Assembly: GCF_000427665.1 (NCBI RefSeq)
Contig: NZ_KE386572.1
Coordinates: 1,467,117 to 1,531,116, forward strand
DNA length: 64,000 nucleotides
Direction: 5' to 3'
Source of the DNA: Geminicoccus roseus DSM 18922
Lineage (GTDB): Bacteria > Pseudomonadota > Alphaproteobacteria > Geminicoccales > Geminicoccaceae
Position 1 is the stretch's first letter. Each line of letters starts with the position of its first letter. This document shows positions 44,191-54,808 of this stretch, in pieces. The notes beneath the pieces are model-generated. The model was not told the origin of the DNA. It saw nothing but the letters and a program-made list of their open reading frames with translations, and did not search any database. Made by a program: the position numbers and the translations under genes.

Positions 44191-46452
44191 ATGACGATGG
44201 AACGGAACGACACGAACGGCTGGCTGGCGATGCAGGGGGTGTTCGCCACGGCAGGCTTCGCGGCACTGGCCTTCGGCACGCCGGGCGACGCCCTGGCCCA
44301 GGAAGCGGACGGCGCGCCCGCCGAGGATACTTCTGGCGCCGTGGCGCTGCCGCCGGTGGTGGTCGAGGCCGACCAGCCGGCCAATCCCCTGCGCAACGAC
44401 ACCGGCATCGGCCGGCTGCCCGGCACCATCCAGGATACGCCGCAGTCGGTGCAGGTGATCAACGAGGAGACCCTGCGCCAGCAGGGCGTCAACACCCTCG
44501 ACCAGGCCCTGCGCAACGTGCCGGGCGTCACCGTGTCGGTCGGCGAGGGCAATGGCGGCCTGAACGGCGACCAGTTCCGCATCCGCGGCTTCGACGCCAA
44601 GGGCGACATCTACCTGGACGGGCTGCGCGACTTCGGCACCTATGTCCGCGACAGCTTCAACTACGAGCAGGTCGAGGTCTTCAAGGGCCCGTCCTCGGAA
44701 AGCTTCGGCTTCGGCTCCACCGGCGGCGTCATCAATTCCCAGAGCAAGACCGCGCATCTGGGCAATTCCTACTCGATCGACGGCTCGCTCGGCACCGGCC
44801 CGCTCTATCGCGTCGTCGGCGACGTCAACCAGCAGATCAACGACACGACCGCGGTCCGGGTGGTGGGCATGCTCCACGACCAGGACGTCGAGGACCGCGA
44901 CCATGTGAAGTCCGACCGCTGGGGCCTGGCAGGCTCGGTGGCGTTCGGCCTGGGCACCGACCTGAACTGGTCCCTGAACTACCTGCACCAGCACGGCGAC
45001 CGCACGCCGGACTACGGCGTGCCGGCGGTGACGCCGCCCGGCAGCGAGGTCAGCCGCCCGGTCACCGAGTACGGCGTGTCGCGCGACAGCTTCTATGGAA
45101 AGAAGCAGGACGAGGACAAGTCCGACGTCGACATGCTGACGTCCCGCGCGTCCTGGCGGGTCAATGACGGGATCACGCTGAACAACGACACCCGCATCGC
45201 CTACTACACCCGCGAGTTCGCCACGAGCGTGCCCGGCTGCAATGCCGACTGCTCGGAGGAGTTCTTCGCCGGCGGCAACCCGGCCATCTCCTATGGCGGC
45301 GGCAACCCGTCCTACAACCAGCAGTCCTGGGGCTTCCAGAACGTCACCTCGGGCGTGTTCGACTTCCAGGTCGCCGGCTTCCGCAACCAGGTGGTCGCAG
45401 GCCTCGACATCTTCTACCAGAACGACCGGCGCAACGGTCGCAGCACCGACGGCGACAAGACCACGCCGACCATCCGCAACCCGGGCGACTTCTTCGGCGT
45501 CGACAGCTACACGCTGCCGGTCAACCCGAACAACACCAAGAAGTCCTACGGTACCGACGTCGGCGTCTTCGTCAGCGACCGGCTCTGGCTCACCGAGCAG
45601 TTCTCGGTCCTGGGTGGCGTGCGCTGGGACGACTACAGCTCGACCTACAAGGTCTGGAACAATGACGGCTACAGCAAGTACGAGGCCGACAACGACTTCT
45701 GGAGCCCGAAGGGCAGCCTGATCTGGGAGCCGACCGAGGAGCAGACCTACTACTTCTCCTACGCGACATCCTCGACCGTGCCGGGCCAGTACGTCGCGCT
45801 GGCGCCGAACCCGATCAACGGCAACCAGCCGGACCTCGAGCCCGAGGAGAACGAGAGCTTCGAGCTCGGCGGCAAGATCAGCGTGCTCGACCAGCGCATC
45901 GGCATCAGCGCCTCGATCTTCCAGATCAACAAGGACAACGCGACCTACACCGACGCGGAAACCGGGCTCAGCATGGCGACCGGCGAGAAGCAGCGGGTAC
46001 GCGGCTTCGAGATCGGCGTCGGCGGCTACATCACCGACGCCTGGTCGGCCTCGGCGGCCTATTCCTATCTCGACACCGAGATCCGTAGCTCGACCGCGAC
46101 CGACCCGGCCGACTCGACGGTCGGCAACGAGGTGCCGAACGCGCCCAAGAACGCGTTCTCGCTGTGGACGACCTACAACGTCCTCTCGCACTTCCAGCAG
46201 GTGCCCGGCGCGCTGCTGCTGGGCGGCGGCGTGACCTACCAGGACGAGATCTACACCAACAGCGCCAACACCGCCGAGCTGCCCGAGAACTTCTCGCTCG
46301 ATGCGGTGGTGTCCTATGCCTACGACAACTACCGGATCGCGCTCAACGGCTACAACCTGACCGACGAGCTCAACTACAGCGCCAACCAGAACGCCCGCGC
46401 CGTCCCGACCTCGGGCCGCACCTTCCTGCTGACGGTGGGCGCCACCTTCTGA
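44191..46452 (+). CDS. TonB-dependent siderophore receptor (Fiu/PiuA-like)
   Basis: This is a 753-residue outer-membrane receptor for ferric catecholate-type siderophores. A signal peptide ends near GDALAQE, and a plug domain follows with LPPVVVEADQPAN, DTPQSVQVINEETL and VEVFKGPSSESFGFGSTGG. The barrel ends GRTFLLTVGATF with the terminal Phe typical of such proteins. The starts at 44191 and 44197 are both ATG. Its next two genes, piuC and a Sel1 protein, match the piuA-piuC-PA4516 order of Pseudomonas, supporting a Fiu/PiuA assignment. Iron control is expected, but no Fur-type box was recognised in the 155 bp upstream. Confidence 0.92.
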   Translation: MTMERNDTNGWLAMQGVFATAGFAALAFGTPGDALAQEADGAPAEDTSGAVALPPVVVEADQPANPLRNDTGIGRLPGTIQDTPQSVQVINEETLRQQGVNTLDQALRNVPGVTVSVGEGNGGLNGDQFRIRGFDAKGDIYLDGLRDFGTYVRDSFNYEQVEVFKGPSSESFGFGSTGGVINSQSKTAHLGNSYSIDGSLGTGPLYRVVGDVNQQINDTTAVRVVGMLHDQDVEDRDHVKSDRWGLAGSVAFGLGTDLNWSLNYLHQHGDRTPDYGVPAVTPPGSEVSRPVTEYGVSRDSFYGKKQDEDKSDVDMLTSRASWRVNDGITLNNDTRIAYYTREFATSVPGCNADCSEEFFAGGNPAISYGGGNPSYNQQSWGFQNVTSGVFDFQVAGFRNQVVAGLDIFYQNDRRNGRSTDGDKTTPTIRNPGDFFGVDSYTLPVNPNNTKKSYGTDVGVFVSDRLWLTEQFSVLGGVRWDDYSSTYKVWNNDGYSKYEADNDFWSPKGSLIWEPTEEQTYYFSYATSSTVPGQYVALAPNPINGNQPDLEPEENESFELGGKISVLDQRIGISASIFQINKDNATYTDAETGLSMATGEKQRVRGFEIGVGGYITDAWSASAAYSYLDTEIRSSTATDPADSTVGNEVPNAPKNAFSLWTTYNVLSHFQQVPGALLLGGGVTYQDEIYTNSANTAELPENFSLDAVVSYAYDNYRIALNGYNLTDELNYSANQNARAVPTSGRTFLLTVGATF

Positions 46453-46486
46453 TCGAGCCGTCGCGACCTTTGACGTCGATCATCTT

Positions 46487-46522
46487 GGAGCGGAAAGCCT
46501 TCGCGGGCTTCCGCTCCCTTTT
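46487..46522 (+). terminator. Intrinsic terminator/attenuator between receptor and piuC
   Basis: The 9-bp stem GGAGCGGAA with TTCCGCTCC, extended by GCC/GGC after one bulged A, has a 6-nt loop and is followed at once by CTTTT. It lies 35 bp after the receptor stop and 24 bp before the piuC ATG. This is the clearest intrinsic terminator in the window. Confidence 0.8.
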
Positions 46523-46546
46523 CCATTCCGCGGGGGAAGCCCGATC

Positions 46547-47233
46547 ATGCTGGTTCAGATCAAGGACGTCCTCACCCAGGACGAAGTCGCCCACGTCCGC
46601 AGGGTCCTGGAAGAGGCCGCCTGGATCGACGGCAAGGCCACGGCCGGCGAACAGGCCGCCAAGAGCAAGTTCAACCTGCAGATCCCGGAGGGCTCGCCGG
46701 CCGCCCGTGAATGCGGCGAGATCATCCTGCGAGCACTCGCACGCAGCCCGATCTTCAACTCCGCCGCCATGCCGCTGCGCGTGCTGCCGCCCATGTTCAA
46801 CCGCTACGACACCGGCATGAAGTTCGGCGCCCATGTGGACGGCGCCATCCGCGGGATCCCTGGCGCCGGCGGGATGCGGATGCGCGCCGACGTGTCCTCC
46901 ACCCTCTTCCTCACCCCGCCCGAAGACTATAACGGTGGCGAGCTGATCATCCACGACACCTACGGCAGCAAGGCGGTGAAGCTGCCGGCCGGCAGCATGG
47001 TGGTCTACCCGGCCACCAGCCTGCATAGCGTCACCGAGGTCACCCGCGGCAGCCGCTGGTCCTCGTTCTTCTGGACCCAGTCCATGCTCAAGAACGACGG
47101 CGAGCGCGCCCTGCTCTACGATCTGGACATGGCGATCATCGAGACCCGCCGTCGGCTGCCCGACGACAGCCCGGCCGTGCTCGGCCTCACCAACGTCTAT
47201 CACAACCTCCTGCGCCGCTGGGCGGAGCTGTGA
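46547..47233 (+). CDS. piuC: Fe(II)/2-oxoglutarate-dependent dioxygenase PiuC (YbiX)
   Basis: This is a 228-residue PKHD-type hydroxylase. The iron ligands are H96-x-D98 (FGAHVDGA) and H160 (SLHSV), and R170 is the likely 2-oxoglutarate-binding arginine (TRGSRW). It sits beside siderophore receptors in E. coli (fiu-ybiX) and Pseudomonas (piuA-piuC), and a role in hydroxylating an imported siderophore has been suggested. A GGGGAA ribosome site precedes the ATG. The stop overlaps the Sel1 gene start as GTGA. Confidence 0.93.
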   Translation: MLVQIKDVLTQDEVAHVRRVLEEAAWIDGKATAGEQAAKSKFNLQIPEGSPAARECGEIILRALARSPIFNSAAMPLRVLPPMFNRYDTGMKFGAHVDGAIRGIPGAGGMRMRADVSSTLFLTPPEDYNGGELIIHDTYGSKAVKLPAGSMVVYPATSLHSVTEVTRGSRWSSFFWTQSMLKNDGERALLYDLDMAIIETRRRLPDDSPAVLGLTNVYHNLLRRWAEL

Positions 47234-47952
47234 TCCCGGCGGACGAGGTCCGCCGGATCCGCACTGCCGCCACCTTCGGCTCGACCCGCGCCCAGGTCCT
47301 GCTGGGCCAGATCTGCATCGACGGCAACGGCGTGCCGCGCAGCCGGACGGAGGGCCGCCGCTGGTTCGAAAAAGCCGCGGCGGCCGGCAGCGTCGAAGGC
47401 ATCAACATGCTGGGCCGCTGCCATGAGTTCGGCTGGGGCGGCCCGGTGGACCCGGTTAAGGCCGCCGAATGCTACCGGCATGCGGCGTTGCGCGGCTATG
47501 ACTGGGCGCAGTTCAACCTGGCCGGTCTCCTCCACGAGGGCCAGGGCGTCCTTCGCGACCGCCGCCAGGCCTGCGCCTGGTACCTGCGCGCCGCCCGCCA
47601 GGGCCATGCCAAGGCCGCCAACATGCTGGGCCATTACCGGGAGGAAGGCTGGCTGCACCGGCCACGGCCCCGTTCCGCCTTCTTCTGGTATGCCCGCGCT
47701 GCCCGGGGCGGCGACTTCCGCGGCCAGTTCAACCTGGCCCGCCTGCTGTTCGCCGCCGGCAGCCGCGAGCCTGCGCTGATCTGGCTGGACCGGGCGATCG
47801 AGGGCGGCATCCCGGATTTCTGGGCCGACATCGCGCCGGTGCTCTCGGCCCATCCCGACCCGTCGCTGCGCCGCTACGGCAGGCGTGCCTCGATGCTGGC
47901 GGCCGCCGGCGGATCGGCGGGCGCCTCCCAGCCGCCGCCCAGCGCCCGGTAG
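47230..47952 (+). CDS. Sel1-repeat protein (PA4516-like)
   Basis: This is a 240-residue protein made of about four to five Sel1/TPR-type repeats, for example AQVLLGQICIDGNGV, AAECYRHAALRGYDWAQFNL and ACAWYLRAARQGHAKAANML. It has no signal peptide or membrane helix. The GTG start overlaps the piuC stop. Sel1 proteins usually serve as scaffolds, and a homologue follows piuC in Pseudomonas. The last 79 bp overlap the end of the nodT-like gene on the other strand. Confidence 0.85.
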   Translation: MIPADEVRRIRTAATFGSTRAQVLLGQICIDGNGVPRSRTEGRRWFEKAAAAGSVEGINMLGRCHEFGWGGPVDPVKAAECYRHAALRGYDWAQFNLAGLLHEGQGVLRDRRQACAWYLRAARQGHAKAANMLGHYREEGWLHRPRPRSAFFWYARAARGGDFRGQFNLARLLFAAGSREPALIWLDRAIEGGIPDFWADIAPVLSAHPDPSLRRYGRRASMLAAAGGSAGASQPPPSAR

Positions 47953-49289
47953 AGGCTGACGCTCGCGGTGTAGCGGGCGAGGTCGGCCTGGGTCAGGCTG
48001 TCGGCCGCGCTGAAGCTCGCCTGCTGGGCCTGCAGCACCGAAAGGAAGTCGGTGGCGCCGCTGCGCCAGCGCAGCTCGGCGATCCGGTAGGCTTCCCGCG
48101 CGGCGACATAGGCGGCCCGGCGCAGCTCGAAGCTGCGCTTCGCGGTGTCCAGCGCGATCAGCGCGTCCTCGACATCCTGCAGGGCGGTCAGGATCGCCTG
48201 GGAATAATTCGCCGCCAGCTCCTGGAAGCGCGCCACCGCCTGGTCTTCGCCCGCTTCCAGGCGGCCGGCGTCGAACACCGGCGCCGCCACCGCACCCGCC
48301 AGCGACCAGACCGCCTGGTCCAGGGACAAAAGGCCGCCCAGGTCGCTGCTCTGGTAGCCCCCCGACGCGGTCAGCGCCACGACCGGGAAGCGCGCCGCCC
48401 GCGCGGCCTGCGCGTCGTAGCCGGACGCGGCCAGCTCGGCCTCGGCCCGGGCCAGGTCCGGCCGGCGCCGCAGCAGTTTGGACGGCAGCCCGGCGATCAC
48501 CGGCGGGAGGTCCAGCCGGTCCAGGGTCGGGGCGCTGACCTGCAGCGTTTCCGGGCGTCGGCCGAGCAGGACCGCCAGCGCGTTGGCCTGGCGGCGCTCG
48601 TCGCCCATGAGACCGGCCATCGCCGCCTCCTGGCTGTTCACCGCCGAGAGCTGCTGCTGCACCTCCAGGTCGGAGGCCTGCCCGGCTCCCGCCTGCACCC
48701 GCACGATCCGCAGGACCCGCTGGGCTGCCTCCAGCGTGTCCTCCGCCAGCGCCAGCCGGTCGCGCAGCGCCAGCAGGGTGAAATAGGCGTTGGCGGTGTC
48801 GGCGGTGAGCGTAAGCGCCAGCGCCTCCTGGTCATAGACGCTGGCCAAAAAGCGCAGATCCCCGGCGGTGGCGCGGTCGCGCAGTTCGCCGGCCAGGTCC
48901 AGCTCGTAGGAGGCCGAGAGCGCGGCGCTGTAGCTGGTGCGGGTCTGGCCGCTGTTGCCGGAGCCGGTGCCGCGGCTGGCGCCGGCATTGGCGTCGAGGC
49001 TGGGGAACAGCGCCGCCCGGGTGATCCTTGTCTGCGCCTCCGCCTGCGCCACCCGCTGGGCCGCGGCCAGCAGGTCGCGGTTGTTGGTCTCGGCTTCGGC
49101 GACCAGCACGTCCAGCTCCGCGCTGCCAAAACCCCGCCACCAGCCGGGATCCGGCCAGCGCGGTGCGGCCTCGGCGGGCATGGCGGCGAACCGGTCGCCG
49201 GTCGCAGTCGGGGATATCGCCAGCCGGTCGCCGAGATCGCAGGCCGAGACGATCGCCGCGGCGGCGAGCACGAGCAGGACACGCATCAC
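47874..49289 (-). CDS. NodT/OprM-type outer-membrane efflux lipoprotein
   Basis: This is a 471-residue outer-membrane factor. The signal peptide ends in a lipobox IVSAC, so the mature protein is a lipoprotein. WWRGFGSAELDVLVAEAETNNRDL starts the channel, and a duplicated helical hairpin pattern follows. GTG (49289) and ATG (49286) are adjacent possible starts. It follows macB by 1-4 bp and is the third member of a macA-macB-nodT exporter, a set that resembles PvdRT-OpmQ. Confidence 0.9.
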   Translation of the reverse strand: MMRVLLVLAAAAIVSACDLGDRLAISPTATGDRFAAMPAEAAPRWPDPGWWRGFGSAELDVLVAEAETNNRDLLAAAQRVAQAEAQTRITRAALFPSLDANAGASRGTGSGNSGQTRTSYSAALSASYELDLAGELRDRATAGDLRFLASVYDQEALALTLTADTANAYFTLLALRDRLALAEDTLEAAQRVLRIVRVQAGAGQASDLEVQQQLSAVNSQEAAMAGLMGDERRQANALAVLLGRRPETLQVSAPTLDRLDLPPVIAGLPSKLLRRRPDLARAEAELAASGYDAQAARAARFPVVALTASGGYQSSDLGGLLSLDQAVWSLAGAVAAPVFDAGRLEAGEDQAVARFQELAANYSQAILTALQDVEDALIALDTAKRSFELRRAAYVAAREAYRIAELRWRSGATDFLSVLQAQQASFSAADSLTQADLARYTASVSLYRALGGGWEAPADPPAAASIEARLP

Positions 49290-49290
49290 G

Positions 49291-51272
<1,982 letters not shown>

Positions 51273-51276
<4 letters not shown>

Positions 51277-52496
51277 AGCCTGGGCCCGAACGAGGGGCGG
51301 CGCTCCGTGCCGCCGGCCGCGGGCTGGCCCTTCAGAGCAACCCGCTCGCCGGGCTTCAGGCCAAAGACCACCTCGGCATGGACCCGGTCGCTCACCCCGA
51401 TCTCGATCCGGCGGGTCTCGATCCCGCCAGCTTCATCCACCACCTGCACGGTCCGCGCGGCCGGGCCCCCGCCCGGCGCCGGGGAGAGCGCCGTCAGCGG
51501 CACCACCGGCACGTCCTTGGCCTCGGCCCGGATGAAGAAAGCCTGGACGCTCATCTGCGGCAGGAGCTGGCCCTCCGGATTGGCCACGTCGAACAGCGCG
51601 GTATAGAGCGTGACGTTGTTGACCACTTCGGGGGTCGGATAGATCTGCCGCAGGGTCGCCCGCAGATGCTGGTCGGGGCGGCCCAGCGTGTTGAAGCGCA
51701 CCGGCATCCCGATCTCCAGCTTGGGCTGGTCCGCCTCGGACACCTGCACCTCGACCGTCATGGTGGCGAGGTCGGCGATCCGCAGCAGGATCGGCGCCGA
51801 CTGGTTGGCGTTGAGGGTCTGGCCCTGCACGGCGGTGACCGAGATCACGGTCCCGGTCATCGGCGCGTCGATCCGGGTGAACGAGAGGTTGGTGCGGTCG
51901 GCGGCAATCGTCGCCTCCTGGCCGGCGATCTGCGCCCGGGTCTGCATGATCTGGGCATCCAGGACCCGCACCTGCGCCTCGGCGGTGTCGAGCTGGTCGC
52001 GGCTGGTGGCGTTGCCGCGGAACATGGTGCGCTGGCGCTCGGCCTGCGCCTCGGCGAGGTCGCGCTGCGCCTCCTGCTGCGCCAGCACGCCGTTCAGCCG
52101 GGCGAGTTCCGCCGTGTCGGTGGACAGCCTGGACTGCAGCACCCGGGAATCCAGCTCGGCCAGGAGCTGGCCCTCGGTCACCCGGTCGCCGATCGTGGCG
52201 TCCAGCCGGGTGAGCTGCCCGGAGACCTGGGCGCCGACATCGACATAGGAGGCCGGCTCCACCGTGCCGAGCGCGCTGACGAGGTCGGCGACGTCGCCGA
52301 GTTCCACCTCGACCGTGCGCGGCCCGGTCTGGCCAGACGGCTCCTGGCCCCGCCACCAGACGAAGCTCCCCGTACCCGCCGCGAGCAGGACGAGCAGCAG
52401 CACCGGCACCAGCCAGCCGGTCCGTCGCCCGGGTCGGGTTGCGCGCCTGTCACCGGTCCGGGACGTCCCGGTGACAGATGGAGAAAGTTCGCTCAT
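51273..52496 (-). CDS. macA: MacA-type periplasmic adaptor
   Basis: The ATG at 52496 gives 407 residues. There is one N-terminal membrane anchor ([20 protein letters not shown]), then a lipoyl domain ([20 protein letters not shown]), a long helical hairpin, a second lipoyl half ([20 protein letters not shown]), a beta-barrel and a C-terminal membrane-proximal domain. It matches MacA/PvdR and precedes macB in one operon. A 6+6 dyad lies about 90 bp upstream (52587-52603). Confidence 0.92.
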
Positions 52497-52586
52497 CGCC
52501 CTCCGCATCGGACGGCGACGCGTCCAGGCCAGTCTCGTTTTCGACCAACCGATAGGCCGCGTTCGCTTCTGGATTATGTGCCGCTC

Positions 52587-52603
52587 TGTAACGTCAGGTT
52601 ACA
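52587..52603. promoter_or_regulatory. Dyad TGTAAC-N5-GTTACA upstream of macA
   Basis: A perfect 6-bp inverted repeat with a 5-bp spacer lies 91-107 bp before macA. On the minus strand, TTGTAA (52599-52604) and CATAAT (52573-52578) form a possible -35/-10 pair with a 20-bp spacer. It could be an operator for a repressor or a MerR-type activator; no regulator gene is adjacent. Confidence 0.4.
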
Positions 52604-52867
52604 AGGCGCGGATCGCCCGAACCCGTGTTCTCAGCGAGCTTCGGCCGGCGGCAGTCCACCAAGCAAGCGAGGAGCCTGCCTCCTGATCTGGGAGACATGG
52701 AAAGTAAAACTCACATTCTTAGGGTTCGCATTGCGATACCAAACTTAAAATACAAGAAAAATACAAACATGAGTCTCATGAATACTGCAAAATTCTCCAA
52801 TACACTGATGGGTAACATTCAAACTCATGTTGAACTAGCATTTGTTTGATTCGACCTGATATCCGCA

Positions 52868-52884
52868 ATGCTGCATTGCAGCAT
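52868..52884. promoter_or_regulatory. PhaR-type operator (CTGC-N3-GCAG) upstream of phasin gene
   Basis: The 17-bp palindrome ATGCTGCATTGCAGCAT contains CTGC (52871-52874), three bases, and GCAG (52878-52881). This is the TGC-rich motif bound by the PHB-sensing repressor PhaR in Paracoccus and Rhodobacter. It is 50 bp before the ATG of the phasin-like gene and lies in AT-rich sequence, where chance matches are rarer. Confidence 0.6.
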
Positions 52885-52934
52885 ACAACATGGAATGATA
52901 TGGATCTGCCACCTCCCAGGCGGATGAACGCAGC

Positions 52935-53408
52935 ATGACAGCCATCGATGCCCTCTTTTCGACGGCCGGCCGGAATTCCAGCCAGACCAGCGAACTCGCT
53001 TATGCCTCCACGGAAGTCGTGCTGCACCGCATGCGGCTGGGCGGTATCGCCGCGGTCGACCCGGCCAATGCCGATCACCGTGAATTCGCCAGGATGCTGC
53101 CGGAAAAGGTCCGCGCCTTCCAGGATGCCGGGTCGGTCCTGCTCGGCCACTCGACGCAGATGGGGCAGGAGATGGCCAAGCTGATGGTGGACGAGGCCAG
53201 GCATGCCGCAGCCTCGGCCACGGCGGTCCTGACCAGCGGCAGCCCGGCCGGGATGCTGGCAGCCCAGGCGAGCGCTGCTATGTCCTTCGCGGAGCGGCTG
53301 GTCGCGCAGGCCGGCGCGCTCTGGCAGATGAGCCTGGATGCCCAGGCAGCGGCGGTGGCGCCGATCCACCGTGCCGCGACCGACAATGTCGCGCGCCTGC
53401 GCGGCTGA
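52935..53408 (+). CDS. Phasin-like polyhydroxyalkanoate granule protein
   Basis: This is a 157-residue, almost fully helical protein without signal peptide. The pattern SELAYASTEVVLHRMRLGG, ADHREFARMLPEKVRAF and the Ala-rich C-terminal helices (ARHAAASATAVLTSGSPAGM, AERLVAQAGALWQMSLDAQ) are those of alphaproteobacterial phasins that coat storage granules. The PhaR-type operator just upstream supports the call. No PHA synthase is in the window. Confidence 0.65.
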   Translation: MTAIDALFSTAGRNSSQTSELAYASTEVVLHRMRLGGIAAVDPANADHREFARMLPEKVRAFQDAGSVLLGHSTQMGQEMAKLMVDEARHAAASATAVLTSGSPAGMLAAQASAAMSFAERLVAQAGALWQMSLDAQAAAVAPIHRAATDNVARLRG

Positions 53409-53424
53409 CGGAAGGGGGGCGGGC

Positions 53425-54246
53425 ATGCCGGTGCCGAAGCTGTCCCCGGATCTGGACGGCGTCCCGGAAACCATGCTGTGGCCGCTCTACCACCGTGCCA
53501 CCGAGGCGCGCCGTCCGGACGGCATCCTCCATGATCCGGACAGCATCCGGATCATGGACGCCCTCGACTACGACTTCCCCGGCCATTTCGGCATCCCGGG
53601 CGGTTCGCTGGCGATGCGGGCCGCCGAGATCGACCGGATCCTGGTGCAATGGCTGGAGGACCATCCGGACGGCCTGGTCGTGTCGCTGGGCGAGGGGCTG
53701 GAATCCCAGTCGCGCCGGGTCGACAATGGCAGGATGCGCTGGCTGTCGGTCGACCTTCCCCAGTCGATCGCGCTGCGCGAACGCTTCCTGCCGCCGACCG
53801 ACCGCTTCCGCCACCTGGCCATGAGCGCGCTGGACCCGGCCTGGATCGATCAGGCCGACACCACCCGGCCGGTCCTCGTCGTGGCCCAGGGGCTGTTCAT
53901 GTATCTGGAGCCGCAGGCGATCGAGCTTCTGCTGCGCGCCATGGCGACGCGGATGCCTGGCGCTGGCCTGGTGTTCGACACCGTGCCGGTCTGGCTGTCG
54001 CGCCTGACCCTGTTCGGCCTGTACTGGACTCCCGGCTACCGGCTGCCGCGGATGCCCTGGGGCATCGGCCGGTCCGCGATCGAGCCGACCCTGCGCCGCT
54101 GGTGTTCCGGCCTGGGCCGGATCCAGATCCACCCCTATGCGCCGCCCCGCGGCCGTCCGGCCGTCCTGCACCCGTTCGCGGCGGCCACCTTCCTGCTGCG
54201 CGATCAGCTGCCGACCCTGGTGACGACGCAATTCGGCGAGGCGTGA
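53425..54246 (+). CDS. LCM-family class I SAM-dependent methyltransferase
   Basis: The ATG at 53425, after a GGAAGGGGGG ribosome site, gives 273 residues. MLWPLYHRATEARRPDGILHD, ILVQWLEDHPDGLVVSLGEGLE, RWLSVDLPQSIALRERFLPP and LVVAQGLFMYLEP are features of the leucine carboxyl methyltransferase/Tcmp family (PF04072 type). Many relatives act in natural-product or polyketide pathways. It follows the phasin gene by 16 bp. The substrate is unknown. Confidence 0.82.
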   Translation: MPVPKLSPDLDGVPETMLWPLYHRATEARRPDGILHDPDSIRIMDALDYDFPGHFGIPGGSLAMRAAEIDRILVQWLEDHPDGLVVSLGEGLESQSRRVDNGRMRWLSVDLPQSIALRERFLPPTDRFRHLAMSALDPAWIDQADTTRPVLVVAQGLFMYLEPQAIELLLRAMATRMPGAGLVFDTVPVWLSRLTLFGLYWTPGYRLPRMPWGIGRSAIEPTLRRWCSGLGRIQIHPYAPPRGRPAVLHPFAAATFLLRDQLPTLVTTQFGEA

Positions 54247-54352
54247 ACCCCGCTCCTTCCGCGACATACCCAGAAGATCCGGCCTGCGGGTGTCACCTGG
54301 CCGCCAACCGGGTATGGGTTCTGCCATGGCGCATGGCAGGCGAGGAGCAGCG

Positions 54353-54772
54353 ATGACGACGGAGCAGGCAGGAACCACCATCCATCTCGGGCCGGGGCAG
54401 GGCCGCACCTATCCGCTGGGTGGGATGACCGCGGTGTTCAAGGCGGATGGCGCCGAGACCGGCGATCGCTATTCGGTGTCGGAATGGTGGCTGGAGCCGC
54501 ACAGCACCGGTCCGGGCGCCCATGCCCATGACCGGAACGACGAGGTCTTCTACGTGCTGGAAGGTGTGGCCAGCATCCTGGTCGGCGACATCTGGCACGA
54601 GGCGCCGCAGGGCTCGTTCCTGCGCATCCCGGCCACCGTCCGCCACGACTTCCAGAACCGGAGCGATGGCCGCATCGGGCTTCTGAACTTCTTCATCCCG
54701 GGCGGGTTCGAGCAGAACATGCCGGCGATCGCCGCCTGGTTTGCCGCCAACCCGCCGGACCCGCCGGCCTGA
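54353..54772 (+). CDS. Single-domain cupin protein
   Basis: The ATG at 54353, after CGAGGAG, gives 139 residues. Cupin motif 1 has H57, H59 and E64 (GAHAHDRNDEVFYVLEG), and motif 2 has H97 (ATVRHDFQN), so a metal site can form. The general family is small-molecule binding or catalysis; no more specific role is visible. It is downstream of the LCM methyltransferase gene in the same direction (106 bp). Confidence 0.82.
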   Translation: MTTEQAGTTIHLGPGQGRTYPLGGMTAVFKADGAETGDRYSVSEWWLEPHSTGPGAHAHDRNDEVFYVLEGVASILVGDIWHEAPQGSFLRIPATVRHDFQNRSDGRIGLLNFFIPGGFEQNMPAIAAWFAANPPDPPA

Positions 54773-54808
54773 CCTGCCCCCGGTGGCCGGGGACAGGGCG
54801 CTGCCGGC

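Larger units (their letters stand above)
52497..52934. other. 438-bp gene-free region with an AT-rich island
   Basis: The first part holds the macA dyad. From about 52690 to 52910 the sequence is strongly AT-rich compared with all surroundings and has three small palindromes: CATGAG-T-CTCATG (52768-52780), TTCAA-N7-TTGAA (52818-52834) and ATGCTGCA-T-TGCAGCAT (52868-52884). No convincing gene is present; the 74-residue open frame at 52625-52849 changes composition midway. Confidence 0.6.

Noticed and set aside
52625-52849. 74-residue open frame in the AT-rich island
   Set aside because: It crosses an abrupt composition change and has no ribosome site; the island looks regulatory.
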